A stretch of DNA of 19,146 nucleotides from Balneolales bacterium (GCA_007131625.1 SLQC01000344.1:1-19146), one strand, 5' to 3'. Positions 7,207 to 14,843 are shown, counted from the stretch's first letter. The notes: generated by a model not told the origin, from the sequence alone. A program made the numbers and translations.

Positions 7207-7662
7207 TCAGGAGTATCGTAAAGATTCAATGGGATCGGATTTCGCAGCCCGGTGAGCCGGAAGGAAACCGAATATTACACCGAATCATGGTGGTTATAAC
7301 AAAAGCCAGAAAAATGGTGTTGATGCTGAGGTGGGCAACAAAATACTGATTGATCGCCCAGGCTGTAACGCCGGATAGCATCACTCCGATAATCCCGGCG
7401 ATGCCGCAGATAACAACTGCCTCCACCAGAGATATTCGCCACCGAAGCCCCAAGGCCACTTTTGAACAAAAATCACATCCTGACCCAGCATTTCCATACT
7501 GGATTCGAACGACCGGTTGATTCCGTCAATTATGGTGACCATAGTGGTGACCATAACGATCCCCATCACAATTCCGAACGCAGTCAGCGCTGATCGCAGT
7601 TTATTGCTCCAGATCGCATAAAGCGAAAGCCGGATTCTCTCGATAATACTTCGAAAAAGCAT
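7207..7662 (-). pseudogene. Second FtsX/MacB-type ABC permease, internally deleted and frameshifted
   Basis: The N-terminal part (from ATG 7662) is a normal permease start with TM1 and the beginning of the periplasmic domain (QDVIFVQKWPWGFGGEY, ending near residue 77). Around 7423–7434 the sequence continues as the C-terminal TM3–TM4 part (SLVEAVVICGIAGIIGVMLS) but in another frame, so the original frame stops at 7381. A second shift, best explained by one extra base near 7282, is needed to reach the family end GVIFGFLPAHRAAKSDPIES and the TGA at 7207. About 250 residues, including most of the periplasmic domain and TM2, are missing judged from relatives. The join lies in a repeated CTGGTGG-like motif (Trp-Trp codons against Leu-Val codons), as expected for a microhomology deletion. 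It is clearly not translatable as one protein. Confidence 0.85.
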
Positions 7663-7816
7663 ATTTTCAGGGTGAGTTACATCTTTTTATCTTCTCTCAT
7701 ACGACTTGATTCTTTTTTCGTTTCAAAAAAAGTTGCCATATTACACAATCTTTTATGCATTCGGGTTGTCGTTGATCCGGGTATTTGTCTGTAACTCTCT
7801 TGAAAATTTCTATTCG

Positions 7817-8560
7817 ATGAACCTTGATATTTTAGCTATTGCTGCACATCCCGACGATGTGGAACTCTGTTGTGCCGGAACGCTTGCCGCACTCGTCGCG
7901 TCAGGAAAGAAAGCCGGTGTACTGGACCTGACCCGTGGTGAGATGGGAACGCGCGGCACACCGGAGCTGCGTCTGAAAGAAGCGCAAAAAGCGGCTGAAA
8001 TACTGGGCTTGTCTGTGCGTGATAATGCAGGTCTGCCGGACTGTGGCCTCGAAAACACTCCTCAGCAGCGCGAAGCCATTATCCATATTGTCCGCCGGTA
8101 TCGTCCAAAGCTCTGTCTGACCAATCCGCTGGAGGATCGCCATCCGGATCATCGCAATGCGGGCCGACTGATACTCGACGCCCTGTTTTATTCCGGTTTA
8201 AGCCAGCTGGAAACCCGCGATAAAAATGGAGTTTTGCAGGACCCATGGCGTCCTCATCACATTTTACATTTTATGCAGCACCGCCCATTTCAACCGACCA
8301 TTGTATTCGACATCACGCATACAATACATCTCAAGGAAAAAGCGATTCGAGCCTTCGCTTCACAGTTCGATGTTGACGCAAACGATGACGGGCCACAAAC
8401 TTATGTATCCAGCAAACGCTTTTTCGAAGCATTGCGTGGCCGGTCCCGTGAATACGGCCAGCAAATCGGGGTGACGTTCGGTGAGCCTTTTCTCTATCAC
8501 GGCGGACCAATACCAGCCTCCGACCTCGAATTTCTTTTTTCGAATCGGCCTGACCGTTGA
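7817..8560 (+). CDS. bshB1: Bacillithiol biosynthesis deacetylase BshB1
   Basis: This 247-residue LmbE/PIG-L family zinc deacetylase removes the acetyl group from GlcNAc-malate to give GlcN-malate, the second step of bacillithiol synthesis in the cytoplasm. The zinc-site motif AHPDDVEL is at 10–17 (H11, D13, D14) and the third ligand is H112 in HPDHRN (109–114). LTRGEMGTRGT (38–48) and the C-terminal half with the YHGGPIPASD-type ending are characteristic of BshB1 as opposed to MshB. The ATG at 7817 is chosen because the family starts just before the DILAIAAHPDD strand; an in-frame ATG at 7706 would add 37 unrelated residues. No ribosome binding site is visible. It is divergent from the broken permease and precedes the aminotransferase gene by 98 bases. 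Confidence 0.92.
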   Translation: MNLDILAIAAHPDDVELCCAGTLAALVASGKKAGVLDLTRGEMGTRGTPELRLKEAQKAAEILGLSVRDNAGLPDCGLENTPQQREAIIHIVRRYRPKLCLTNPLEDRHPDHRNAGRLILDALFYSGLSQLETRDKNGVLQDPWRPHHILHFMQHRPFQPTIVFDITHTIHLKEKAIRAFASQFDVDANDDGPQTYVSSKRFFEALRGRSREYGQQIGVTFGEPFLYHGGPIPASDLEFLFSNRPDR

Positions 8561-8658
8561 CACGGTATTGCAACCTGAGTTGACCTGGCAGGCAGAAAAC
8601 AGCTGCAGCCAAAACACTCACTCATCACTGTTTTGCACATCAACCTCTATAAACAACC

Positions 8659-9504
8659 ATGAATATTTATCTGAACGGAATCTTTAAACCCCGCAAGGAA
8701 GCGACCATCTCAGTTGATGACCGGGGCTTTCTTTTCGGGGACGGCATCTATGAAGTACTCCGGTGCGTGAATGGCCGGCTTTTTCGACTTGATTCACACT
8801 TGCGTCGGTTGGACCGCGGAATACGAGCACTAAGTATCGGGTTATCCGAAGCACAACGGGCCGATTTACCGGAAATAATGCAGAAACTCATTGAAATGAA
8901 CCATCTTCAGGATCAGGACACCACGATATACATGCAGATTACCAGAGGCGCTAGCTCTCCGCGTTCCCATGCCTATCCTGCGGAGGAAACACCACCCACA
9001 ATTATGATCTCCGCAACACCCTTTCAGCCCAATACCATGCTGCATCAGACCGGTGCGCACGCTATCACTGTTCCGGATGTACGTTGGTCCCGGTGTGATC
9101 TGAAAACCGTCAACTTACTTCCAAATGTAATGATAGCGCAACAAGCCAAAGAACGCAATGTGTTTGGCACGATTATGATACGTGACGGGATTGTCACAGA
9201 GGGCTATAACAACAATGTTTTCATGGTCATAGACGGAACCATGTATACTCATCCTGACTCACCCTACATCCTTTCAGGCATCACCCGCGAAGTAATATTG
9301 GAATTCGCGGAAAAAGCCGGTATTCCGGTGGCGCTGGTGCCGGTTCGTGAATCAGAGGTTTTCTATGCCCGGGAGGTTATCCTGACCGGAACCACCACCG
9401 ACATCCAGCCGGTAATTCGTATTAACGACCGCACAGTTGGCGACGGAGAACCTGGTCCGGTTACCCGATTGCTCCAGGAAGAGCTGGTAAAACAGATGTT
9501 TTAA
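8659..9504 (+). CDS. dat: D-amino-acid (D-alanine) aminotransferase, PLP fold type IV
   Basis: The 281 residues are the normal length for the family. The enzyme moves the amino group between D-alanine and 2-oxo acids, supplying D-glutamate or D-alanine. Catalytic Lys is K149 in the DLKTVNLLPN segment, and E181 sits under the PLP ring nitrogen. The D-specific carboxylate trap known from the Bacillus YM-1 enzyme is preserved as Y31 (GDGIYEV), R102 and H104 (SPRSH), which argues for a D-amino acid aminotransferase and against the related branched-chain enzyme. One oddity is the phosphate/PLP-edge motif, usually EGSSSN, which here reads EGYNNN (181–186), so the serines are replaced. GTTTDIQPV near the C-terminus is the other PLP-binding loop. 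It lies downstream of bshB1 and could share its transcript. Confidence 0.88.
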   Translation: MNIYLNGIFKPRKEATISVDDRGFLFGDGIYEVLRCVNGRLFRLDSHLRRLDRGIRALSIGLSEAQRADLPEIMQKLIEMNHLQDQDTTIYMQITRGASSPRSHAYPAEETPPTIMISATPFQPNTMLHQTGAHAITVPDVRWSRCDLKTVNLLPNVMIAQQAKERNVFGTIMIRDGIVTEGYNNNVFMVIDGTMYTHPDSPYILSGITREVILEFAEKAGIPVALVPVRESEVFYAREVILTGTTTDIQPVIRINDRTVGDGEPGPVTRLLQEELVKQMF

Positions 9505-9865
9505 GTGATTTCAGTTTTTATGTGAACGTCGGCTTCACACTGGTGCAGCAAGGTGTACTGTTGTATGGGTACAGCACGCGAATTCCGAGGTTGCTGTAAG
9601 GGACATCGTGATCGATATCCGGATCGGGTTGGTCCTGATCGATTATCAGCAGTCGCGAGGGCCGGGCCGGAAGTTATTTTTCACGTCGTGAAAGCCAATT
9701 TGCATACCATCGGATTACGTGGCTATGAACAGTTTAGAAAAAACTACAGGAAAGTTGGCGCCCTTCATGAGTTCGACCAGGCGATTGCAGGAAACAACTT
9801 TGGGAAACAATTGGCTCATGTGTATTATAATGTGAACTTCCATCAAATTGAAACGGATAAGATGA
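9505..9865. other. 361-base convergent intergenic stretch without a convincing gene
   Basis: The region lies between the ends of dat (+) and the Spy-like gene (−). Several frames stay open for 40–130 codons on both strands (for example + 9553–9951, which runs into the Spy-like gene antisense), but none shows a recognisable family or a sensible start, and stops or frame changes interrupt each minus-strand candidate. It may hold a decayed gene. No hairpin with a T-run is obvious. Confidence 0.4.
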
Positions 9866-10480
9866 TTAGCGGTTATCATCCATACCACGACGGTACCGTT
9901 CCAAACGTGGAGCGAACTTTTCCTGCCACATTTCCATCTGCTCAGGGGTGAGCACTTCCGAGAGTTCCTCTTCAAGCTCTTCGCCCAACTCTTGATACTG
10001 TGCCCTGATGGTTTTCTGTTGATCCAGGATATTCTCCTTCACCTGTTCACGGTGTAGTTCCAGTATATTGAAAAAAGCTTCGGCAGTTTCGTCTGACAGA
10101 CTCAATTCTTTCTTCAACCGTTCCTTCATCCGACCGTATTCGTGCCGATCCCGACTGTCAGGTTCCTGGTCTCGATAGCGGCGGGCATCATCACGACGAT
10201 CACGGTCAGTGCGAGGACGGTCATCGTAGTCTCTTTGTCCCCATCCACTTTCGTCTCGTAATTCTCCGCGCAAACCGGTTCTCCGATCATCCGGCACCAC
10301 CCGGTTTTCCTGGTCGGCATCATCTGCTCGCCATCCGCGCGATGTTTCATCCAGACTCACCGCCCCCCGATCTGCAGGTGATAGCTGCACTTCGCCGCGG
10401 AACAAATATCCTGCTCCGACTCCGATCAGAAAAGTCAGTACAAAAGCCAGCGCAATCGTTACTTTCGGGTTTCTACTCAT
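9866..10480 (-). CDS. Membrane-anchored Spy/CpxP-like periplasmic protein (LTxxQ / heavy-metal-resistance type)
   Basis: This 204-residue protein has an N-terminal membrane anchor (about 8–26, ALAFVLTFLIGVGAGYLF), a long very hydrophilic Asp/Arg-rich region (about 43–118, with many DRD, DRR and YRD repeats) and a helical C-terminal domain (about 120–195). That domain reads LKKELSLSDETAEAFFNILE … SEVLTPEQMEMWQE, the LTPEQ-type motif of Spy/CpxP and periplasmic metal-sensor proteins. Such proteins bind unfolded proteins or metals in the envelope and often damp a stress sigma factor. It is the third gene after an ECF sigma factor and a probable anti-sigma factor, in the same direction. It has a clear AAGGAG seven bases before the ATG, unlike most genes here. 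The gap before it (10481–10743) carries two tandem copies of a structured repeat. Confidence 0.75.
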   Translation of the reverse strand: MSRNPKVTIALAFVLTFLIGVGAGYLFRGEVQLSPADRGAVSLDETSRGWRADDADQENRVVPDDRRTGLRGELRDESGWGQRDYDDRPRTDRDRRDDARRYRDQEPDSRDRHEYGRMKERLKKELSLSDETAEAFFNILELHREQVKENILDQQKTIRAQYQELGEELEEELSEVLTPEQMEMWQEKFAPRLERYRRGMDDNR

Positions 10481-10483
10481 AGA

Positions 10484-10497
10484 TTTTCTCCTTTATT
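10484..10497 (-). promoter_or_regulatory. Strong Shine-Dalgarno of the Spy-like gene
   Basis: On the minus strand the sequence before the ATG at 10480 reads AAAGGAGAAAATCT, an almost perfect anti-16S match seven bases from the start. Of the other gene starts inspected only dnaG shows even a weak AGGA; the rest have nothing comparable. This suggests high or specifically controlled translation of this protein. Confidence 0.7.
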
Positions 10498-10511
10498 CCT
10501 GTCGCCAGAAA

Positions 10512-10608
10512 CATCCATGCCCGATAATTCGGACACAGAGGCACATGATTAAACACATGGATGACCCATGTAACATTATAAATCTGATTATTTATACATA
10601 TGAAATAT
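10512..10608 (+). repeat. Copy A of the structured stem-loop repeat
   Basis: CATCCATG (10512–10519) and CATGGATG (10556–10563) form a perfect 8-bp stem around a 36-nt loop. The loop contains CACATGATTA and, just before it, GACACAGAGG. It is followed by ACCCATGTAACATT. The conserved loop core lies exactly 98 bases before that of copy B, with no indel between the two stem-loops. It is oriented against the flanking minus-strand genes. Confidence 0.7.
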
Positions 10609-10700
10609 CCATGACCGGGCATCAACTCTGACACACAGGTGCATGATTAAGCACGGTCATGGTATTACATGTGACATTGTGAATCATAATTTTTAAACAG
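10609..10700 (+). repeat. Copy B of the structured stem-loop repeat
   Basis: CCATGACCG (10609–10617) and CGGTCATGG (10654–10662) form a perfect 9-bp stem around a loop of again 36 nt (10618–10653). The loop has GACACACAGG and GTGCATGATTAA, and is followed by TATTACATGTGACATT. The stem bases differ from copy A but pairing is intact, while the loop and 3' flank are conserved; copy C at 5501–5588 shares both. This is evidence for a conserved structure and not a simple duplicate. Confidence 0.7.
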
Positions 10701-10743
10701 ATGAAAATGGATTATAAATTTTTGGCAATTCAACATGTGATTG

Positions 10744-11220
10744 TTACGGGATATCAAAGTCCTCGTAAAGCCAGTGATCCAGCTCCGGAAACTCCTCGGA
10801 ACTCCAACCAAGGAAAGATTCCAGTTGAACGGAGATATTGGCTTCGCTGATACCGGAACCACCTGACTGCAAACCGGCCAGCAATATTATCAGCAGGATA
10901 CCGAAGGTTAGCACATACCGGCGAAACCAGCTCCACACAATCTCTTCCAGCTCAGCGCCGGACCCTCTTTGTGAGGCAACCCGGGCGTATAACCGCTGAA
11001 TAGCACCAGTTTCGGGCTGCTCATCCCGCATGGCGGCCAGTTCCGCAAATACTCCCTTCCCCGACTGCTGCTCCATCATCCAGTGATGATCCCTCCAGAG
11101 GTCGGGATCGTGAGCTTTTACCTCTTTTTCCAACCGATGAAGCGCTTCATCGGACAACAGTCCATCCTGGGCATCGGTGAGTTGCTGCCGCCACTGCTCG
11201 GTTTTTGTTTTCTTGTTCAT
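10744..11220 (-). CDS. Probable anti-sigma factor (single-pass membrane protein)
   Basis: This 158-residue protein has a charged cytoplasmic N-terminal part (1–100) rich in Glu, Gln and Arg, one transmembrane helix (about 101–118, RYVLTFGILLIILLAG) and a short periplasmic tail (119–158) rich in Ser, Glu and Asp and ending DFDIP. It starts 96 bases after the stop of an ECF sigma factor gene in the same direction, the classic place for its anti-sigma factor. The cytoplasmic half would hold the sigma factor at the membrane. No HxxxCxxC zinc motif is present, so it is not a ZAS-type protein, and the sequence itself is not one I recognise. The assignment rests on topology and neighbourhood. Confidence 0.7.
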   Translation of the reverse strand: MNKKTKTEQWRQQLTDAQDGLLSDEALHRLEKEVKAHDPDLWRDHHWMMEQQSGKGVFAELAAMRDEQPETGAIQRLYARVASQRGSGAELEEIVWSWFRRYVLTFGILLIILLAGLQSGGSGISEANISVQLESFLGWSSEEFPELDHWLYEDFDIP

Positions 11221-11316
11221 AATTGTGATTGCTTGGTTATTCGTAAAATTTCGGGTTGTTTCGATATCATTTACTTTATACTTTGGGTTCGGAAACTTCC
11301 TCCGGGAATCGTCCTC

Positions 11317-11970
11317 TCACGGTTCCGGAGCAAATTCATGATCTACTCCCAGTTCAACCAACTGCTTTTTCAACCGCTGGCGGGCGTTGAATATTCTACT
11401 TTTCACCGTTCCTACTGCGATATTCTCGATTCCGGAAATCTCCTCGTAGGACATTCCCTCCAGATCCCGCATGGTGATAATCAGCCGTTCTTTCTCCGGC
11501 AACGCTGCCAGTGCTTTATGCAAAAACTCCTTTCGTTCCCGCCGGTCCATCTCTTCATCATCCGACTGTTCCGATTCAAATTTATCGGAGTCGTCATCCA
11601 ATTCACTCCACCAGAAAATCCGGCGTTGAATTTTATAACGACGAAGTGCATCAAAGACCGTATTTCGGGCGATTTGATATGTCCATGTATACAGACTGCT
11701 TTTACCATTGTAGAGATGGCGTTTGCTGAAGACTTTCAGAAAAATATCCTGTGTGATATCTTCGGGATCCAGACCACTGCCATATACCATCGCTCGCACC
11801 ATCCGGTAAATCCGCGGATAAAAATCCGGTAAATGCCGGTTCAATTCGTACTCGGTCAGAGGATCAGTGTGCATTGGTACGTAAAGCCTTGGTGACGAAT
11901 CACCTGTATAGTCATCTCTGTTTTTTATTCCATCGTAATTGTCATCGTTATACCGAATGTTCCGGGACAT
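11317..11970 (-). CDS. ECF-type RNA polymerase sigma factor (sigma-70 family)
   Basis: This 217-residue sigma factor has only regions 2 and 4, the ECF layout. Region 2 lies at about 45–115: DPEDITQDIFLKVF (68–81) is the core-binding helix and TWTYQIARNTVFDALRR (95–111) the −10 recognition part. An acidic linker (about 124–142, rich in Asp, Glu and Ser) follows. Region 4 is at about 148–203, with ALPEKERLIITMRDLEGMSY and the helix-turn-helix IAVGTVKSRIFNARQRL (184–200) for −35 recognition. A hydrophilic N-terminal extension of about 35 residues is longer than usual. It is followed by the probable anti-sigma factor and the Spy-like protein, which points to envelope-stress or metal control and probably autoregulation. 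Confidence 0.92.
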   Translation of the reverse strand: MSRNIRYNDDNYDGIKNRDDYTGDSSPRLYVPMHTDPLTEYELNRHLPDFYPRIYRMVRAMVYGSGLDPEDITQDIFLKVFSKRHLYNGKSSLYTWTYQIARNTVFDALRRYKIQRRIFWWSELDDDSDKFESEQSDDEEMDRRERKEFLHKALAALPEKERLIITMRDLEGMSYEEISGIENIAVGTVKSRIFNARQRLKKQLVELGVDHEFAPEP

Positions 11971-11974
11971 CCGG

Positions 11975-11999
11975 GGTGTGTTTTAACTGGTTTCACACC
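11975..11999. terminator. Weak inverted repeat between the phosphatase and sigma factor genes
   Basis: GGTGTG (11975–11980) and CACACC (11994–11999) pair around a 13-nt loop just upstream of the sigma factor start, in the 77-base gap after the upstream phosphatase gene. There is no T-run. It could be a weak terminator or a leader hairpin. Confidence 0.25.
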
Positions 12000-12047
12000 A
12001 TTAGACGTACCGGCGAGTCTGCGGTTCACTTCTGCCGGATTCATTTC

Positions 12048-12854
12048 TTACACCTTCCAGTGTTTTTCCGGAACGATTTGCTGAATTCGCCGACTCAAAT
12101 ATCGGAAAATATCGGGATTACCTGCAACGAGGCGCTTACCAAAAAGCCAATCCTCTCCACCGGCCCAGTCAGAGACCAGGCCGCCGGCTTCCCGGATCAG
12201 TAAACTTCCTGCAGCAGTATCCCATGCCGACAACCCGTACTCGAAAAAGCCGTCACACCTGCCCGATGCCACCATGCACAAGTCAAATGCCGCACTTCCC
12301 GGCCGGCGCACACCGTGTGTTTCATGCATAAATGCACGAAACAGCTGAAGATAGGTATCCACCAATTCAAGATCCCGGTAGGGAAATCCTGTTGCAAGTA
12401 GCGCCGACGCTGGATCGACCAGATCAGACACCGTAATTACATCGCCATTTAACCGGGCACCCTTGCCTGCTTCCGCAGTATACCACTCGTCGAGATTGAC
12501 CTCCATTACCAGTGCCGTCTGAGGCTTTTTATGCTCCCACATCGCAATGGAAACACAGTAAGTCGGCACTCCATGCGCAAAATTCGTCGTACCGTCTATA
12601 GGATCGATGATCCAGGTGCGGCGATCGGTCAAAACCGTTTCGCCTGTTGATTCTTCCGCCAGAATTTCGTCTTCCGGAAACACCTGCCGGATGACTCCGA
12701 TAATCTCTTTTTCTGCATCTTCATCAGCCCTGGTTACCAAATCATTCTTGCCTTTGAGTCCGATATTGAGTTTTGCCCGGTTTTTATCGTAGTATGTAAT
12801 AACTTCTTTGGCTGCTTCGGCTGCCGATCGGGCAGTTTCCAGATTTTTTGACAT
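12048..12854 (-). CDS. Inositol monophosphatase family protein (SuhB-like)
   Basis: This 268-residue protein is a Mg2+-dependent, Li+-sensitive sugar phosphatase by family. Metal-binding motifs are complete: DLVTRADEDAE (38–48), E67/E68 in AEES, WIIDPIDGTTNFAHG (81–95) with D84, D87 and T89/T90, and WDTAAGSLLIREAGG (211–225) with D212. The substrate could be inositol-1-phosphate, histidinol phosphate or a related sugar phosphate; the sequence does not decide this. SuhB of E. coli also works in rRNA antitermination, but such a role is not visible here. It starts six bases after the dnaG stop, so the two share a transcript. Confidence 0.92.
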   Translation of the reverse strand: MSKNLETARSAAEAAKEVITYYDKNRAKLNIGLKGKNDLVTRADEDAEKEIIGVIRQVFPEDEILAEESTGETVLTDRRTWIIDPIDGTTNFAHGVPTYCVSIAMWEHKKPQTALVMEVNLDEWYTAEAGKGARLNGDVITVSDLVDPASALLATGFPYRDLELVDTYLQLFRAFMHETHGVRRPGSAAFDLCMVASGRCDGFFEYGLSAWDTAAGSLLIREAGGLVSDWAGGEDWLFGKRLVAGNPDIFRYLSRRIQQIVPEKHWKV

Positions 12855-12860
12855 ATTTTT

Positions 12861-14843
12861 TTATTTAGGTTCTTCAAGATCAGGGAAAAGCGACTCCATC
12901 GGCTCCCGGATTGTTCGATTCCGTTCCAAGGTAACTGATTTGAGCCACTCTTGTAACTGTATTTTCTCTACCGGCGACGCCTCGCGAAACTGGTCCAGCA
13001 ACTCTTCCCTGGTTCGGTCCAGAAAACGGAGCTTCAATGATTTCAGCGCCCCACGGGCATTTTTCAGCGGATTGGAATCTTTACTGAGCGAGACACCACG
13101 CTTTCGCATCCCCAGTTCACTGACCGCATGCCGCTCCAGCATGATTTCACCCATCAACTGAGGAAAGGGATGATCCCGTTGGCTGTAGACCTCTACCGAA
13201 ACCGGGTCACCCGATTGATACCGATGCATGATGTCTTCATAGAACGTACGCAGATCCGGATCCTCAAAATGCTTTTCGTTGCAGTAACCCCCAATGAACA
13301 CCACCAGTTTTTCGCCGAATGCGAGCATCAAACGAATCAACTCTTTTTCATATTCCGGACGGCGCAATGGTCTCTCCGGCAGCCCTTCCGGCTGCTTCCC
13401 GGTACCTGATCCACTCGACGACATGTTTTGCCCGCTATTGCCGGAACCCTGCCGACCTCCGGCAGGTACCTGCTCAACCTGCCGGAAACCCCCTTGATAC
13501 TCTCTGCCTGGACGGGCAGCTTTGGAAACTTTTTTCTCCCTTCGTGCCCGGACCACATCAAGTTCCTTCAATAATGTCCGGTCACCAATTTTGCATATAC
13601 CGCTCAATTCCTGGATAAAATTAACGCGGGAGAGTTCGTCCGGTATCACAGCAATTGCTTCCAGCATCTCCGAGATCGCTTTCTTCCGGTCAACCGGATC
13701 GCTCCAGCGTCCCTCTTTATGCACCAGTCCAACCAGAAATCGCAAAAAATCACGTGTCTCTTTCCGTTTTAATTCATCAAATCCCTCTTCACCGAACTGC
13801 CGGACATACGAGTCCGGATCCTCTCCTGCAGGCAGTGTCAGCACCCTTACAGCCATCCCCTCCTCAAGTGCAATAGTGATTCCACGAACAGCAGCTTTCA
13901 CACCGGCTGAGTCCGCATCGAAAATAATCAGCATCGTATCGCCGTAACGTTTCAAAATTCGCATCTGGCTGGATGTCAGCGAGGTCCCGCTGGTCGATAC
14001 CACATTCCCGATTCCCACCTGATGCATCGAGATGACATCGGTATAGCCTTCGACAAGAATCACTTCACCCGCCTTCCGGATCTCGTTTTTGGCGGTATGT
14101 ATACCATATAACACTTCGCTTTTGTTGTAGACCGGTGTTTGGGGCGAGTTGATATACTTCGGAATTGTTTTATCCGATGAAAGGGTGCGACCACCGAATG
14201 CAATTACTTTACCGCTTGGATTGAAAATTGGAAACATGAGTCGGCTCCGGAAGGTGTCGTAGAACCCACTTCCCCGCTCACGCGCTTTTACAAGTCCTGC
14301 TTCCTGAAGATATTCCAGGTTGATCCCGGCTTTTTCGGCGGCATTCAGAAGTCCGTCGAATCGGTCGGGTGCGTAACCGATGCCGTATTTTCGAACTGTT
14401 TTCCAGGGATATTCCCTTTCTTTTAGATAAGTGCGAGCGTGTTTGGCATCATCGGACTCGGCCAGTTCCTGGTGGAAGTAATTTCCTGCAAAACGCAGCG
14501 CATGAAAAATTCCATCTTTCAGGTGCTGACGGGGGTCGTAACCCTCCTCTTCACGTTCCGGTATAATGACATTGTAACGATCGGCCAAAGTCCGCACCGC
14601 CTCTTCAAAACCGACGCCGTCGATTTTCATTACAAAATTGAATACATCCCCGCCTTCCCCGCATCCGAAACACTTGAAAATACCGATTTTGGGAGATACG
14701 CTGAATGATGGTGTTTTTTCGCTGTGGAATGGACAGAGTCCTGTGAAGTTGCTGCCTGTGCGGCGCAATTTGACATAATCCGACACAACATCGATTATGT
14801 CGGCGGCATCGCGTACTTCTTCTTTTTTGTCGTCCTTGATCAT
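12861..14843 (-). CDS. dnaG: DNA primase DnaG
   Basis: This 660-residue primase makes RNA primers for replication forks. The N-terminal CHC2 zinc finger is complete (C37, H40, C58, C61, in GLCPFHSEKTPSF … FKCFGCGEGGD). The RNA polymerase core spans about 110–370: its TOPRIM acidic residues are E265 in VILVEGYTD and D309/D311 in IIFDADSAG. A low-complexity Gly/Ser/Gln linker (about 430–480) leads to the C-terminal DnaB-interaction region. The ATG at 14843 is chosen because the next upstream start (14927) would add 28 residues before the conserved MIKDDKKEEVRDAADI beginning; a weak AGGA precedes the chosen ATG. It is divergent from sucD across 247 bases and co-transcribed with the phosphatase gene. 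Confidence 0.96.
   Translation of the reverse strand: MIKDDKKEEVRDAADIIDVVSDYVKLRRTGSNFTGLCPFHSEKTPSFSVSPKIGIFKCFGCGEGGDVFNFVMKIDGVGFEEAVRTLADRYNVIIPEREEEGYDPRQHLKDGIFHALRFAGNYFHQELAESDDAKHARTYLKEREYPWKTVRKYGIGYAPDRFDGLLNAAEKAGINLEYLQEAGLVKARERGSGFYDTFRSRLMFPIFNPSGKVIAFGGRTLSSDKTIPKYINSPQTPVYNKSEVLYGIHTAKNEIRKAGEVILVEGYTDVISMHQVGIGNVVSTSGTSLTSSQMRILKRYGDTMLIIFDADSAGVKAAVRGITIALEEGMAVRVLTLPAGEDPDSYVRQFGEEGFDELKRKETRDFLRFLVGLVHKEGRWSDPVDRKKAISEMLEAIAVIPDELSRVNFIQELSGICKIGDRTLLKELDVVRARREKKVSKAARPGREYQGGFRQVEQVPAGGRQGSGNSGQNMSSSGSGTGKQPEGLPERPLRRPEYEKELIRLMLAFGEKLVVFIGGYCNEKHFEDPDLRTFYEDIMHRYQSGDPVSVEVYSQRDHPFPQLMGEIMLERHAVSELGMRKRGVSLSKDSNPLKNARGALKSLKLRFLDRTREELLDQFREASPVEKIQLQEWLKSVTLERNRTIREPMESLFPDLEEPK

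Noticed and set aside
7207..7662. Programmed frameshifting in the second permease
   Set aside because: Even with frameshifting about 250 residues of the fold are missing, and no slippery sequence with a following structure was found at the frame changes.
7706..7816. Upstream start for BshB1
   Set aside because: It would add 37 hydrophobic/aromatic residues before the conserved first strand; the cytoplasmic family starts directly at the 7817 ATG.
9553..9951. Plus-strand open frame of 132 codons after dat
   Set aside because: Its last part is antisense to the C-terminal domain of the Spy-like gene, there is no ribosome binding site, and no family is recognisable.
10512..10700. CRISPR-like or tandem-repeat array
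   Set aside because: Only two adjacent units with diverged sequence, no uniform repeat/spacer structure and no cas genes; the third copy is isolated and inverted.
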